The notes under the pieces are model-generated. The model did no database searches. It had not been told where the DNA came from and was given only the letters and a program-made list of their open reading frames with translations. Both the position numbers and the translations under genes were made by a program. From assembly GCA_021732525.1 (NCBI GenBank), contig JAKFUU010000019.1, positions 1 through 64,000 on the forward strand: 64,000 nucleotides of DNA, read 5' to 3'. Source of the DNA: Sphingomonadaceae bacterium. Lineage in GTDB: Bacteria; Pseudomonadota; Alphaproteobacteria; Sphingomonadales; Sphingomonadaceae. Numbering within the stretch: position 1 is the stretch's first letter; each line of letters starts with the position of its first letter. Below, one piece after another: positions 1 through 9,646 of the stretch.

Positions 1-416
1 CCCCCGCAGAGGCCGCAAAACAAGCTCTATCGGGGCATGCCCCGATAGAGCTTGTCATCCCTTCAACCATCAAGCATTTAACAGGAGGACTCTATCTCTG
101 AATGGTAACAAGTTGGGGTGCACGTCATCCCCTTTGAATTCAAAGATCTGCTTTTCGCTGGCCCGCTGATCGAATCGAACTGCGATGCGCAACTTCTGCA
201 AAGGGGCTTTGATGTTTTTATGTGTCACTTACGTGACGAGCCGGGATAGCAAAGCCAAACCAGCCCAAACAAATCCCGAAAAAGTTAGGATGAAGCTGGT
301 TTTTTGTTAACCGTAACAATATTTAGATGAAATTTTTCACTCGAACTGTTGCTGCAATGCAACGATAAACGACGCGGCTATGAGCATGATCCGATTAGAC
401 CGAATCGCATCACGCT
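1..416. other. Gene-free left edge of the window
   Basis: No convincing coding sequence is seen here; the short open frames have neither a family resemblance nor a ribosome binding site. It holds a perfect 34-bp palindrome near the left end and, at the right end, a hairpin that reaches the clpX stop codon. In many proteobacteria lon follows clpX, but no part of lon is recognisable in these bases. Confidence 0.6.
21..54. repeat. Perfect 34-bp palindrome
   Basis: The two halves (CAAGCTCTATCGGGGCA and its exact complement) form an uninterrupted palindrome with no spacer. It is followed by CTTGTCATCC-like sequence, which resembles the start of the inverted-repeat element next to purM in this same window. 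It is probably a dispersed intergenic palindrome (REP-like); there is no following T-run that would make it a standard terminator. Confidence 0.6.
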
Positions 417-419
417 CTA
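382..419. repeat. Hairpin repeat at the 3' end of clpX
   Basis: GAGCATGATCCGATT (382-396) pairs with 403-417 with two mismatches in 15 bases and a 6-base loop. The element ends in CTCTA, and the TAG stop codon of clpX (minus strand) is read from that CTA (417-419). It may work as a transcription terminator or mRNA stabiliser for clpX. The GAGCATGAT...GCTCTA outline is like the larger repeat elements elsewhere in the window. Confidence 0.55.
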
Positions 420-1688
420 AGCGGCATCTTCCTTTTGGGCTTTTTCGCTGTTGGCAAAAACCCGCACCGGCTCTTTCCGGCCCTCAACCACATCTTTATC
501 CACGACAATTTCGGCGACCCCATCCATCGACGGCAATTCAAACATAGTATCCAGCAATATCGTTTCAAGAATCGAGCGCAAACCGCGCGCACCGGTTTTA
601 CGGGCGATTGCTTTTTTGGCTACCGTCTCCAATGCATCAACGGTAAAAGTCAACGCCACATCTTCCATGTCGAACAATTTCGCATATTGCTTCACCAGCG
701 CATTTTTCGGTTCGGACAATATTTGAACCAACGCGCCGACATCAAGGTCTTCGAGCGTCGCCAATACCGGCAGACGCCCAACAAATTCAGGAATAAGTCC
801 GAATTTTAGAAGGTCTTCCGGTTCCACCTGTTTCAAAATCTCGCCGGTGCGGCGCTCATCGGGGTCGGCGACATTCGCGCCAAAACCAATGGACTTGCTT
901 TCCAGACGGTTAGAAATAATCTTTTCCAATCCTGCAAAAGCTCCGCCCGCTATGAACAAAATATTGGTGGTATCAACTTGCAGAAATTCCTGCTGCGGAT
1001 GCTTGCGGCCGCCCTGCGGCGGCACGGATGCGGTGGTGCCCTCCATCAATTTAAGCAAAGCTTGCTGCACGCCCTCCCCGCTGACATCACGGGTGATGGA
1101 GGGATTTTCTGCCTTGCGGCTAATCTTGTCGATTTCATCAATATAGACGATGCCGCGCTGCGCCTTTTCCACATTATAATCCGACGCCTGAAGCAGTTTG
1201 AGAATGATATTCTCGACATCCTCGCCGACATAACCCGCCTCGGTCAACGTTGTCGCATCAGCCATAGTGAAGGGCACATCAAAGGTTTTGGCCAATGTCT
1301 GCGCCAGTAAAGTCTTGCCGCAGCCTGTTGGACCCATGAGCAAGATATTCGATTTGGCCAGCTCAACATCGCCGCTTTTGGCCGCATGATTCAAACGTTT
1401 ATAGTGATTATGCACGGCGACGGATAGCACCCGCTTGGCCTGCGCTTGCCCAATCACATAGTCATTCAAAATATCGCAAATTTCTTGCGGGCTGGGCACA
1501 TCGCCATCCTTGCGCCCACCCATGGTGCCCTTGGTTTCTTCGCGAATGATATCATTGCAAAGCTCCACGCATTCATCACAGATAAACACGGTTGGCCCGG
1601 CAATTAACTTACGCACCTCATGCTGTGATTTGCCGCAAAAAGAGCAATATAGCGTGCTTTTCGTGTCGGTTCCGCTTAACTTCGTCAT
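417..1688 (-). CDS. clpX: ATP-dependent Clp protease ATP-binding subunit ClpX
   Basis: This is the AAA+ unfoldase that recognises substrates, including SsrA-tagged proteins, and feeds them into ClpP. In the 423-residue product the N-terminal zinc-binding domain has four cysteines (C15, C18, C37, C40), Walker A GPTGCGKT is at 119-126, Walker B VYIDEID at 181-187, and the IGF loop that docks on ClpP at about 267-269. I chose the ATG at 1688 because it gives the normal N-terminus and has AGGAT just upstream; an in-frame extension to 1763 adds 25 residues with no family support. The gene lies downstream of clpP on the same strand with a 162-bp gap, so it may also have its own promoter. Length is normal for the family. 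The stop codon falls in the edge of a hairpin repeat. Confidence 0.97.
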   Translation of the reverse strand: MTKLSGTDTKSTLYCSFCGKSQHEVRKLIAGPTVFICDECVELCNDIIREETKGTMGGRKDGDVPSPQEICDILNDYVIGQAQAKRVLSVAVHNHYKRLNHAAKSGDVELAKSNILLMGPTGCGKTLLAQTLAKTFDVPFTMADATTLTEAGYVGEDVENIILKLLQASDYNVEKAQRGIVYIDEIDKISRKAENPSITRDVSGEGVQQALLKLMEGTTASVPPQGGRKHPQQEFLQVDTTNILFIAGGAFAGLEKIISNRLESKSIGFGANVADPDERRTGEILKQVEPEDLLKFGLIPEFVGRLPVLATLEDLDVGALVQILSEPKNALVKQYAKLFDMEDVALTFTVDALETVAKKAIARKTGARGLRSILETILLDTMFELPSMDGVAEIVVDKDVVEGRKEPVRVFANSEKAQKEDAA

Positions 1689-1786
1689 AAATATCCTGTG
1701 TTTCCGTGAATCCGCGGAAATGTCATTAAACCGCAATCTTATCGCCGCTGGCCATTTTGGCAATAGCAGAATAGCGCCTGCCGCGC

Positions 1787-1816
1787 TTTAGCAAACCCCG
1801 TCCCATTTTAGCAAAC
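1787..1816 (-). promoter_or_regulatory. 20-bp-spaced direct repeat between clpP and clpX
   Basis: TTTAGCAAAC occurs twice (1787-1796 and 1807-1816), exactly 20 bp apart, about two helical turns, in the clpP-clpX gap roughly 100 bp upstream of the clpX start. This is the geometry of a dimeric regulator site. No regulator can be named from sequence and it may be chance. Confidence 0.25.
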
Positions 1817-1850
1817 AAGCGCTATGAATTGCTAACTTCTGGCAGGTGAA

Positions 1851-2510
1851 TTAAGCAGATGCCGCGCTGGCTGCGTCGCTGGTCGATGCCGGTCGTTTTT
1901 CAAAAACTTGATCGATAAGGCCAAAGGCTTTGGCTTCATCGGCCTCCAAGAATGTGTCGCGGTCCATTGCTTTTTCAATTTCTTTCAACGTCTTGCCAGT
2001 ATATTTTACGTACAGGTCGTTCAAACGTTTGCGGATACGCAATATTTCTTTCGCTTGTATTTCTATATCCGATGCCATGCCGCGCGCGCCGCCGGAGGGT
2101 TGATGCACCATGATCCGGGCGTTGGCGAGCGCAAACCGCATACCGGGTTCTCCCGCCGCCAAAAGAAAGCTTCCCATCGACGCCGCTTGACCGATACAAA
2201 CGGTGCCAACCTTTGGACGGATATATTGCATCGTATCGTGGATCGCCATGCCAGCAGTCACAACGCCGCCAGGCGAGTTGATATACATCCAAATATCTTT
2301 CTTAGGATTTTCCGATTCGAGAAACAACAATTGAGCGACGATATCGGCCGCCATATAATCATTAACCTCACCATTCAGGAAAATGATCCGCTCTTGAACC
2401 AACCGATCAAATACGCTCGCCAACGTGCGCGAATTGCCAAATTCATAGGGGACGGCGATCATGCTCTCGCGCGAGCGGGATGGGTTGGCGAGATGGTTGG
2501 GATCAAACAT
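1851..2510 (-). CDS. clpP: ATP-dependent Clp protease proteolytic subunit ClpP
   Basis: Serine peptidase of family S14 that forms the double-ring barrel partnered by ClpX or ClpA. The 219-residue product has the catalytic triad at S111 (in GQAASMGS), H136 (MVHQPSGG) and D185 (DRDTF), with the same mutual spacing as in the E. coli enzyme. The start at 2510 is preceded by AAGGAAATCTC. The N-terminus is slightly long and may carry a short propeptide. The C-terminus ends in an Ala/Ser-rich stretch. The gene lies between tig and clpX on the same strand, the classic tig-clpP-clpX arrangement, which couples a ribosome-bound chaperone with the main regulatory protease. Confidence 0.97.
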   Translation of the reverse strand: MFDPNHLANPSRSRESMIAVPYEFGNSRTLASVFDRLVQERIIFLNGEVNDYMAADIVAQLLFLESENPKKDIWMYINSPGGVVTAGMAIHDTMQYIRPKVGTVCIGQAASMGSFLLAAGEPGMRFALANARIMVHQPSGGARGMASDIEIQAKEILRIRKRLNDLYVKYTGKTLKEIEKAMDRDTFLEADEAKAFGLIDQVFEKRPASTSDAASAASA

Positions 2511-2611
2511 GAGATTTCCTTACTATCGATCAAGTTGCAAAATATTCTCACCTTACATCGGGCGCAAGCTATCCGGTTTCAAGCGAAAAGGCAAAATAGT
2601 GCGAAGCCGTT

Positions 2612-2642
2612 AAGAAAAAGGTCCGGCCATAACGCCGGACCC
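2612..2642 (-). terminator. Rho-independent terminator of tig
   Basis: On the minus strand GTCCGGC, a 6-base loop, then GCCGGAC is followed by CTTTTTCTT. It sits 10 bases past the tig stop codon and upstream of clpP, so it should limit read-through from tig into clpP. Confidence 0.8.
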
Positions 2643-2650
2643 AATATTCT

Positions 2651-4198
2651 TCACTTTTTGGCTGCAGGCTTTTTCGCAGCGGGCTTTTTCGCGGTCGTTT
2701 TTTTGACCGGCGCCTTTTCAGTCTCTGCCATTTCCGCATCACCCTTTTTTGCCGCTGATTTCTTAGTAGCGACTTTTTCGGCCGGCGTTTGCTCCGCATC
2801 GACTTTCATCGCGGCGCCTTTCTTCGCCGCTGGCTTTTTCGCCACCACCTTCTTTGCTGGCTTCGCACCCGGTTCCGCTTCGATCGCCGCTTCCAGTATT
2901 TCGCGAGTTGCGGCCTTGTCGGTTACCTCGGCTTTACTGAACAGAAAATCGACCACCTTATCTTCGAACAACGGCGCGCGAAGCTGCGCAGCGGCCATGG
3001 GATTTTCCTGCAGATATTTTACAAAGGCTTCATGCTGATCGCGCGGATATTGCTGCGCGGCTTGCTGCACCAGCATATTCATTTCTTGCTGACTGACTTC
3101 AACGCCGTTGGTCTGGCCAATTTCCGACAACAGCAATCCCAAACGAACGCGGCGCACCGCAATGTCGCGATAATCGTCTTTTTCGGCTTCCATCTCTTTG
3201 CGTGCGGCTTCGGGGTCGCCTTCGCGCGCAGCTTCCATTTCCAACTGTTGCCAGATCTGACTAAACTCGGCCTCGACCATGCTGGGCGGAACCTCAAAAT
3301 CATGATCCGACGCAAGCTGATCGAGCAATTGCCGCTTCATATAAGTCCGGGTTAATCCATTAAGCTCCTGCTCCACCTGACCCTTCATCAATTCGCGCAG
3401 TTGATCGAGACCTTCCAGGCCAAAACCCTTGGCCATTGCATCGTCAATTTTGGTTTCCACCGGTTTTTTAACTTCGCCAACGATAATGTCAAAAGTGGCC
3501 GCTTTTCCCTTCAAATCCGCCGCGTTATAATCTTCCGGAAAAGTAACGTTGATCACCGTTTCGTCATTGACCTTCAAACCAATCAATTGATCTTCAAATC
3601 CGGGAATCAACTGTCCCGAACCGATGACAACCGCCATAGCTTCGCCTTTGCCGCCGTCGAAGGGAACGCCGTCCACCTTGCCTTCAAAATCTATCGTAAC
3701 TTGATCGCCACTGGCGGCTTTGTATGATTTAGCGGCGGCTTCATAGGATTTTTGATTTTCGGCAAGCTGTTTGATCGCGGCGTCAATTTCGGTGTCAGTC
3801 GCCTCAACCTGAAGCCGCTCTAATTTCAATCCGCCCGTGGATGGCGCTGATATATTGGGTAAAATTTCAAAATGAAAATCAACGACAGCATCCTTGCCGG
3901 GTGCATAATCTTGATCAAGATGCAAATGCGGCTGGGTTGCCGGGCGCAGCTTATTTTCGGCCAGTGTTTTCTGCACGCCTTCTTGAATAGAGCTGTTCAG
4001 CGCTTCCTGCATCAAGCTGTCTTTATGCATTTTTTTGACCAGATTGGCGGGAACCTTGCCAGGGCGAAAACCAGGCAAGCGCACTTGCGGCGCAATTTTT
4101 TTCACCTCAGCATCAATCCGCGCTTCCACTTCGGCGGCGGTGATCGTCATCTTATAAGCCCGCTTCAGGCCTTCATTCGTTGTTTCAACCGTTTGCAT
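2651..4198 (-). CDS. tig: Trigger factor (ribosome-associated chaperone and peptidyl-prolyl isomerase) with a Lys/Ala-rich tail
   Basis: Trigger factor binds the ribosomal exit tunnel and assists folding of nascent chains. The ribosome-binding N-domain includes the signature GFRPGKVP near residues 43-50, followed by the FKBP-type PPIase domain and the helical chaperone domain. At 515 residues the protein is longer than the usual 430-450. The excess is a low-complexity C-terminal tail from about residue 442, built from AAKK/PAAKK units mixed with acidic segments. Such a tail resembles those of histone-H1-like proteins and could bind nucleic acid or the ribosome; that is inference. The gene heads the tig-clpP-clpX block and lies directly downstream of a tRNA-Leu gene. 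Confidence 0.96.
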   Translation of the reverse strand: MQTVETTNEGLKRAYKMTITAAEVEARIDAEVKKIAPQVRLPGFRPGKVPANLVKKMHKDSLMQEALNSSIQEGVQKTLAENKLRPATQPHLHLDQDYAPGKDAVVDFHFEILPNISAPSTGGLKLERLQVEATDTEIDAAIKQLAENQKSYEAAAKSYKAASGDQVTIDFEGKVDGVPFDGGKGEAMAVVIGSGQLIPGFEDQLIGLKVNDETVINVTFPEDYNAADLKGKAATFDIIVGEVKKPVETKIDDAMAKGFGLEGLDQLRELMKGQVEQELNGLTRTYMKRQLLDQLASDHDFEVPPSMVEAEFSQIWQQLEMEAAREGDPEAARKEMEAEKDDYRDIAVRRVRLGLLLSEIGQTNGVEVSQQEMNMLVQQAAQQYPRDQHEAFVKYLQENPMAAAQLRAPLFEDKVVDFLFSKAEVTDKAATREILEAAIEAEPGAKPAKKVVAKKPAAKKGAAMKVDAEQTPAEKVATKKSAAKKGDAEMAETEKAPVKKTTAKKPAAKKPAAKK

Positions 4199-4275
4199 AA
4201 AATTTTCTAATCCTGCAGGATGCGCATAAAGCGCAAATTCAATTATTGTTCGGCATACGACATAGCGCGGCTATT

Positions 4276-4360
4276 TGGTGCGGGTGAAGGGACTCGAACC
4301 CCCACATCTCTCGATGCCAGAACCTAAATCTGGTGCGTCTACCAATTCCGCCACACCCGC
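4276..4360 (-). tRNA. tRNA-Leu (anticodon TAG)
   Basis: On the minus strand the acceptor stem GCGGGTG pairs with CACCCGC and is followed by an encoded ACCA end. The anticodon loop TTTAGGT gives TAG and is flanked by CCAGA/TCTGG. The long variable arm (class II tRNA) and GGTTCGAGTCC T-arm are present. The anticodon reads CUA and other CUN leucine codons. Confidence 0.95.
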
Positions 4361-4472
4361 GCCGACCATAGCCTGAAAGCCGGATCGCGCGGCCTTACCG
4401 GCAAAGATCAGGAAGGGCAAGTGCCGAGCGACGTTAAAATGACGTGGCCGCATATTTTAATGTCCGCAGACC

Positions 4473-5975
4473 TTAGCCCAAAATACCGCGCAAAATATCG
4501 TTCACAATGGCTGGATTGGCCTTACCCTCCATCGCCTTCATCGTTTGCCCGACGAAGAATCCGAACAGTTTATCTTTACCGGCTCTATATTGCTCCACTT
4601 TATCCGGATTGGCGGCGATAATTTTGGCGATTTCGGCCTCGATCGCTCCGGTGTCAGAGGTTTGCTTCAAGCCTTTTTCCTCAACAATTGCTTCGGCATT
4701 CTGCCCGGTTTCCAGCATGATTTCAAACACCTGTTTGGCAATGCTGCCCGAAATCGTTCCATCGGCGACCAAGGCCAGCAATTCTGCACCTTGCGCCGGG
4801 CTCACCGGGCTTTCGTCCAGCGATTTGCCAAGCTTGTTCAGCGCGCCGAATAATTCGGACATCAACCAGTTGGCCGATTGCTTGGCGACATCGGTTTCGG
4901 CCTTACCCTGCTTGGCAACGCCCTCGGCGAGCAAGACTTCAAACCAATCGGCGGTTTCATGCTCGGCGGTAATCACCGCTGCATTATAAGCCGACAGGCC
5001 CAAATCGCTCTCATAACGATGTCGTTTCACATCGGGCAATTCGGGCAAGGAGGCGCGGCACTCATCGATGAAGGCATCATCGAGGTCGAGCGGCAACAGA
5101 TCGGGATCGGGGAAATAGCGATAATCATGCGCATCCTCTTTCGAGCGCATCGACCGGGTTTCGCCCTTCGCGGCGTCAAACAGCCGCGTTTCCTGAACCA
5201 CCGCGCCGCCGCTTTCGATCAGGTCGACCTGGCGCTGCGCTTCATATTCGACCACTTGCTGCAAGAATCGGATGGAGTTGACATTTTTCGTTTCGGTGCG
5301 CGTGCCTAATTCGCCGCCCGGTTTGCGCACCGACACGTTGACATCGGCGCGCATCGATCCTTGCTCCATATTGCCATCGCAGCTACCGACATAGCGCAAT
5401 ATCGACCGAAGCTTTTTAACATAGGCTCCGGCCTCGCTGGGCGAGCGCATATCGGGTTTGGAGACAATTTCCATCAAAGCCACGCCGCAGCGATTAAGGT
5501 CAACATAACTCATCGTCGGATGCTGATCATGCATCAGCTTGCCGGCATCCTGTTCGATATGAATGCGTTCGATACCGATCGTGCGCGTCGCGCTATCGGG
5601 GTCTTTCTCATTCAGCGTGACCTCGATTTCGCCCTCACCCACGATCGGGTGATAGAGCTGAGAAATCTGATAACCCTGCGGCAAATCGGCGTAGAAATAA
5701 TTCTTCCGGTCAAACCGCGACCATTTGTTGATCTTGGCACCCACCGCAAGGCCGGTGCGCACCGCTTGGCGGACGCATTCGCGGTTCACGACGGGCAGCA
5801 TTCCAGGCATCGCGGCATCGACGAGCGATACTTGCCTGTTCGCCTCCGCCCCAAATTCGGTCGCCGCGCCCGAAAACAGCTTGGCGTTGGAGGTGATCTG
5901 GGCATGAACCTCCAGGCCAATGATGACCTCCCATTCGCCGCTATTGCCTTGGATGCGGTATGTTGATTCGCTCAT
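4473..5975 (-). CDS. gatB: Asp-tRNA(Asn)/Glu-tRNA(Gln) amidotransferase subunit B
   Basis: GatB binds misacylated Glu-tRNA(Gln) or Asp-tRNA(Asn), activates the side-chain carboxylate with ATP and, with GatA and GatC, converts it to the amide. The 500-residue product begins its catalytic cradle with [12 protein letters not shown], continues with the [19 protein letters not shown] region that is highly conserved in the family, and ends in the helical/YqeY tail typical of GatB. The start codon overlaps the stop codon of the upstream antitoxin gene higA in an ATGA arrangement, so gatB translation appears coupled to a toxin-antitoxin module instead of directly following gatA. Confidence 0.97.
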   Translation of the reverse strand: MSESTYRIQGNSGEWEVIIGLEVHAQITSNAKLFSGAATEFGAEANRQVSLVDAAMPGMLPVVNRECVRQAVRTGLAVGAKINKWSRFDRKNYFYADLPQGYQISQLYHPIVGEGEIEVTLNEKDPDSATRTIGIERIHIEQDAGKLMHDQHPTMSYVDLNRCGVALMEIVSKPDMRSPSEAGAYVKKLRSILRYVGSCDGNMEQGSMRADVNVSVRKPGGELGTRTETKNVNSIRFLQQVVEYEAQRQVDLIESGGAVVQETRLFDAAKGETRSMRSKEDAHDYRYFPDPDLLPLDLDDAFIDECRASLPELPDVKRHRYESDLGLSAYNAAVITAEHETADWFEVLLAEGVAKQGKAETDVAKQSANWLMSELFGALNKLGKSLDESPVSPAQGAELLALVADGTISGSIAKQVFEIMLETGQNAEAIVEEKGLKQTSDTGAIEAEIAKIIAANPDKVEQYRAGKDKLFGFFVGQTMKAMEGKANPAIVNDILRGILG

Positions 5976-6313
5976 GCTATATTTGCCTCATTACGCGGCA
6001 GGACTTCCAACTCAATCTTGTCACCCAACTGCGCGCGCGCTTTTGAAAGCTGATAATTCTGCTGAATATTCAACCAGAAACGCGGGCTATTCCCAAAATA
6101 CCGCCCAAGCCGCATCGCCGTATCGGCGGTGATCGAACGCTCATTGCTCAAAATGGCGGTTATCCGATTAGCCGGAACCCTTACCGCCAGTGCGAGAGCA
6201 TTCGCCGACATATGCAAAGGGTTCAAAAACTCCTCCCGCAGCATTTCACCCGGTGACGTTGCGGTCCTGCGCGGCGCGCCCAACTCCTCAATGGTAATCG
6301 ACAATTTCGACAT
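5972..6313 (-). CDS. higA: HigA-family antitoxin, HTH-XRE type
   Basis: Predicted antitoxin and autorepressor that neutralises HigB. The 113-residue product has the HigA layout: a [12 protein letters not shown] lead-in, then a helix-turn-helix with [19 protein letters not shown] and a [12 protein letters not shown] segment typical of the family. I chose ATG 6313 because it has GAGG upstream and gives the usual N-terminus; the open frame extends to 6361. It overlaps the end of higB by 26 bases and its TGA overlaps the gatB ATG. Besides toxin neutralisation it probably represses the AT-rich promoter in front of higB. Confidence 0.87.
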   Translation of the reverse strand: MSKLSITIEELGAPRRTATSPGEMLREEFLNPLHMSANALALAVRVPANRITAILSNERSITADTAMRLGRYFGNSPRFWLNIQQNYQLSKARAQLGDKIELEVLPRNEANIA

Positions 6314-6566
6314 TCCAAGCCTCGCCTTCTTTCCATTCAAAACATAGTCGCCATTGATCATTTATCCTGACTGACCATTGACCATCCCTATCATTTTTCA
6401 GCCTTTCCAACCGGTTGCCTGGCGGTGCTTTCATGTCATCTGTAGCTACACTGGCGTCTAATTGGTCCAGCTTGCGTAGGGCGGTCTTCGCAATATTATT
6501 GAAAAGCCGGCTTTTTCCTGTTTTCCAAAGCTCAGCCGTTTCCCTGCCGCAAAAGCTCTTTATCAT
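6288..6566 (-). CDS. higB: HigB-family toxin (RelE/ParE superfamily)
   Basis: Predicted ribosome-dependent mRNA-cleaving toxin. The 92-residue product starts MIKSF and ends in the motif order WSVRINDQWRLCFEW...VEIVDYH, which is diagnostic of the HigB/'system killer' group. The toxin gene precedes the antitoxin, the usual order for hig loci. It starts 37 bases after the gatA stop codon, in AT-rich DNA unlike the flanking gat genes, suggesting insertion into the gatCAB operon. Whether the toxin is active cannot be read from the sequence, but no key region is missing. Confidence 0.87.
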   Translation of the reverse strand: MIKSFCGRETAELWKTGKSRLFNNIAKTALRKLDQLDASVATDDMKAPPGNRLERLKNDRDGQWSVRINDQWRLCFEWKEGEAWNVEIVDYH

Positions 6567-6603
6567 ATACTATATATTACATAATACGTAAAGCATATAA
6601 TCA
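6567..6603 (-). promoter_or_regulatory. AT-rich promoter/operator region of higBA
   Basis: These 37 bases between gatA and higB are over 75% A+T and contain partly palindromic TACATAATACGTA and several TATA-like hexamers. HigA-type antitoxins bind palindromes in such positions. No clean pair of -35 and -10 boxes with 16-18 bp spacing was found, so the exact promoter is uncertain. Confidence 0.4.
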
Positions 6604-8091
6604 TCACCACCACTCCCCCGGCCGCGCCACAAAGCCGGCGCGTTTTTCGATCGCTAGACCGGCGTTCAAAACGCCCTGCTCATCCAGTTCATTTCCGATA
6701 ACTTGCAAGCCCAGCGGCAGGCCGTCTTTATTTAGCCCCGCCGGAACCGACATGGCGGGCAATCCGGCAAGCGAGGCGGGCACCGCGAATACGTCATTCA
6801 AATACATCGCCAGCGGATCATCGCTTTTATCGCCGAGCGCAAAGGCTGCGGTCGGCGTGGTCGGCGCAAGGATCACGTCGCATTGTGCAAAAGCTTCGGC
6901 AAAATCGCGTTTGATGAGCGTGCGCACCTTGGCGGCTTGCGTGAAATAGGCATCGTAAAATCCTGCGCTCAGCACATAGGTGCCGATCATGATCCGGCGG
7001 CGAACTTCGGGGCCGAAACCGGCGGCGCGGGTGGCGGCATACATATCTTGCAAGCCAGAACCATCGGGCAAATCGCGCAGACCATACCGCACGCCGTCAT
7101 AGCGCGCGAGATTGGACGACGCCTCTGCCGGAGCAATAATATAATAAGCGGGCAGCGCATATTTGGTATGCGGCAGGGAAATATCGACGATTTCTGCGCC
7201 CGCATCCTTCAGCCACGCAATGCCTTTGTCCCAGCTACCCAAAATATCCGCATCGGTGCCGTCCATCCGATATTCGCGCGGAATACCAACTTTCTTGCCG
7301 CGCAGATCGCTATTCAAGTGCGCCTCCCATTCGGGCACGGGCAAATCGAGCGAGGTTGAATCCTTGGCATCAAAACCAGCCATCGCCTCCAGCATGATCG
7401 CGCAGTCGCGCACGTCGCGCGCCATCGGTCCGGCTTGATCGAGCGAGCTGGCAAAAGCAACAATGCCCCATCGCGAGCAGCGACCATAGGTGGGTTTAAT
7501 CCCGGTAATGCCAGCGAAAGCCGCCGGCTGGCGGATCGAACCGCCGGTGTCGGTGCCCGTTGCCGCCGGGCACAGCCGCGCCGATACCGCCGCCGCAGAA
7601 CCGCCCGACGAACCACCAGGCGCGAGCGGGGCGTTATCGCCATCACCCTTGCGCCATGGCGAAATCACATTGCCAAAATAACTGGTTTCATTCGACGAAC
7701 CCATCGCAAATTGATCAAGGTTGAGCTTGCCCAGCATCCCTGCGCCCGCCTTCCACAAATTCGCCGATACCGTGGATTCGTAAGTCGGCACGAAGCCTTC
7801 GAGAATATGGCTGGCGGCGGTCGTCTGCACGCCTTCGGTGCAGAATAAATCCTTCATGCCTATCGGCACGCCCGCCATTTTACCCAGTATTTTGCCCGCC
7901 GCGCGGTCCGCATCGACGACCTTGGCGGCTGCGATCGCCTTTTCGGGGGTCTCGACGATAAAGGCATTCAGCACCTTCGCCTTGGCGACGTTGGCGTTAA
8001 AGGCTTCGGCAACTTCGGCCGCGCTGAAATCGCCGCTGACCACACCTTCGCGGATGGCGGCAACGCCGAGATCGGTTATATCACTCATCAT
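6604..8091 (-). CDS. gatA: Asp-tRNA(Asn)/Glu-tRNA(Gln) amidotransferase subunit A
   Basis: Amidase-signature enzyme that releases ammonia from glutamine for the GatCAB transamidation reaction. In the 495-residue product the Ser-cisSer-Lys triad is visible as K80 (PIGMKDLF), S161 (GGSSGGS) and S185 (DTGGSIR), inside the amidase signature. The start at 8091 (two consecutive ATG codons) overlaps the gatC stop, which indicates coupling. The gene is followed not by gatB but by higBA. Confidence 0.97.
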   Translation of the reverse strand: MMSDITDLGVAAIREGVVSGDFSAAEVAEAFNANVAKAKVLNAFIVETPEKAIAAAKVVDADRAAGKILGKMAGVPIGMKDLFCTEGVQTTAASHILEGFVPTYESTVSANLWKAGAGMLGKLNLDQFAMGSSNETSYFGNVISPWRKGDGDNAPLAPGGSSGGSAAAVSARLCPAATGTDTGGSIRQPAAFAGITGIKPTYGRCSRWGIVAFASSLDQAGPMARDVRDCAIMLEAMAGFDAKDSTSLDLPVPEWEAHLNSDLRGKKVGIPREYRMDGTDADILGSWDKGIAWLKDAGAEIVDISLPHTKYALPAYYIIAPAEASSNLARYDGVRYGLRDLPDGSGLQDMYAATRAAGFGPEVRRRIMIGTYVLSAGFYDAYFTQAAKVRTLIKRDFAEAFAQCDVILAPTTPTAAFALGDKSDDPLAMYLNDVFAVPASLAGLPAMSVPAGLNKDGLPLGLQVIGNELDEQGVLNAGLAIEKRAGFVARPGEWW

Positions 8092-8390
8092 TCGATCACC
8101 TTGGGCACGCCGAAGAAATTACCCTCTTTCGCGGGCGCATTCGCCAAAATCTTTTCGGGCACACCGCCGCCGGTTAGCGGATCGGCATTCACAATATCAT
8201 CGCGCATCCGGCCATCGATGCCGATAACCGCGGTCATCGGTTCAACGCCGGTTACGTCCACCTCGCCCAATTGTTCGACCCAGCCCAATATGCCATTCAG
8301 TTCGCCAACCATCGCGCTAGCCTCACTATCGCTGATCGCTATGCGGGAAAGTTTGGCGATTTTTATAACGGTTTCTTTATCTACGCTCAT
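8088..8390 (-). CDS. gatC: Asp-tRNA(Asn)/Glu-tRNA(Gln) amidotransferase subunit C
   Basis: Small scaffold subunit that wraps around GatA and holds the complex together. The 100-residue product shows the family pattern [10 protein letters not shown] near the N-terminus, a helical middle with LGWVEQL, and the GVEPMTAV and RMRDDIV segments. It is first in the gatC-gatA-(higBA)-gatB transcription unit and is divergent from the DUF3089 operon, with 143 bp between the starts holding both promoters. Confidence 0.95.
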   Translation of the reverse strand: MSVDKETVIKIAKLSRIAISDSEASAMVGELNGILGWVEQLGEVDVTGVEPMTAVIGIDGRMRDDIVNADPLTGGGVPEKILANAPAKEGNFFGVPKVIE

Positions 8391-8533
8391 GCCCCGCCGC
8401 TAGCACCGGCAATGATAGCCTTCAACCGAAAATGGGTCAAATTTTCGCTTTCGCCGGGTGCAGCTTCAATTAGCTGGTGCAATATTGCCGATATCGGCTA
8501 TTTGGCGGAAAAATATGGCTTAGGACGGATATC

Positions 8534-9646
8534 TTGGCGCGCAAATTTCTCTATTTCTTCGCTGGCTTGATCGTTCTGGTGATTGCTGCCGGCTTCGCGC
8601 TGAATATCTACCGCGATGAGCTGACCGAGATAGCATTTGTTCCCACGGCGCAATTTCAAGAGCAAGCCGCGCTGGAGACCAATATTTATGAAGAGACCAA
8701 TATGTGGTTTTCCGGCCCGAAAGGTGCGAAGAATGATCCGACGCGCTTTCTACCCACGGGCGCACAAGCTGATCAAGCCCAAGGGCCGGCGGCTGTATTT
8801 TTTATCCACCCAACATCATTCATATCGCGCGACCGTTGGAACATGCCGCTTAATGATTCGGTGACTGATTTTCGCACGCTGATTTTCCTTCGCGGACTGG
8901 CCTCGCCTTTTGCAGCCTCGGGCCAGGTTTGGGCACCCAAATATCGGCAGGCGACCGTTGGTGCTTTTTTAACCGATAGACCTGCGGGCAAGGAAGCGCT
9001 CGATGGCGCCTATGAAGACGTGTTGCTGTCGTTTGATAGTTTCATCAAGCGGCAACAAGGCGACCGCCCGATTATCTTGGCAGGGCATAGCCAAGGCGCG
9101 CGGCATTTGATGCATCTGTTGCAGGACCGGGTTGCGGGTAAGCCGCTGGTGAAACGGATCATCGCCGCCTATGTTATTGGCTGGCCGATTTCGGCCGAGC
9201 ATGACCTGCCGCAAATGGGTTTGCCGTTATGCGCAGACCCGGAACAAACCGGCTGCATCATCACTTATCAAAGCTTTTCCGAACCGGCGGATTATGACCG
9301 TGTGCTACAGGCCTATGCGATGATCCCCGGCTTAAACGGCGCACAAAGAGCGGGCAGCGCAATCGCCTGCACCAATCCTTTAACCGGCGGCCTTAACGAA
9401 CCCGCCGAGGCCATTGCCAATTTGGGCACATTAAAACCAAATCTCGATAATAGCGCGGCGGAGTTGGTCGAAAAGGCGGTGCCCGCGCGCTGCGATGAAA
9501 GCGGATTTCTGTTGATTGGCGACGCTCCTGAATTGGGTAATCTGGTTTTCCCCGGCGGCAATTATCATGTTTATGATATCCCCTTATTCTGGGCCAACCT
9601 GCGGTTTGATGCGCTATGGCGGCTGCGCGAATATCTGGAACAATGA
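8534..9646 (+). CDS. DUF3089 alpha/beta-hydrolase-like membrane-anchored protein
   Basis: Function not established. The 370-residue product has an N-terminal membrane anchor (residues about 3-22) followed by an alpha/beta-hydrolase-like domain; the nucleophile elbow is GHSQGARH, and FIHPTSF precedes it. This matches the DUF3089 family. I chose TTG 8534 because AGGACGG lies 5 bases upstream and it places the hydrophobic segment at the N-terminus; the frame is open back to a GTG at 8477. Its TGA overlaps the ruvX ATG, so it forms an operon with ruvX, pyrB and pyrC. A periplasmic lipase or esterase role is a guess. Confidence 0.8.
   Translation: MARKFLYFFAGLIVLVIAAGFALNIYRDELTEIAFVPTAQFQEQAALETNIYEETNMWFSGPKGAKNDPTRFLPTGAQADQAQGPAAVFFIHPTSFISRDRWNMPLNDSVTDFRTLIFLRGLASPFAASGQVWAPKYRQATVGAFLTDRPAGKEALDGAYEDVLLSFDSFIKRQQGDRPIILAGHSQGARHLMHLLQDRVAGKPLVKRIIAAYVIGWPISAEHDLPQMGLPLCADPEQTGCIITYQSFSEPADYDRVLQAYAMIPGLNGAQRAGSAIACTNPLTGGLNEPAEAIANLGTLKPNLDNSAAELVEKAVPARCDESGFLLIGDAPELGNLVFPGGNYHVYDIPLFWANLRFDALWRLREYLEQ

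Noticed and set aside
1908-3038. 376-codon open frame on the plus strand
   Set aside because: Antisense across clpP, the tig terminator and the Lys/Ala-rich end of tig; its Phe/Ala-rich stretch is the mirror of the PAAKK repeats.
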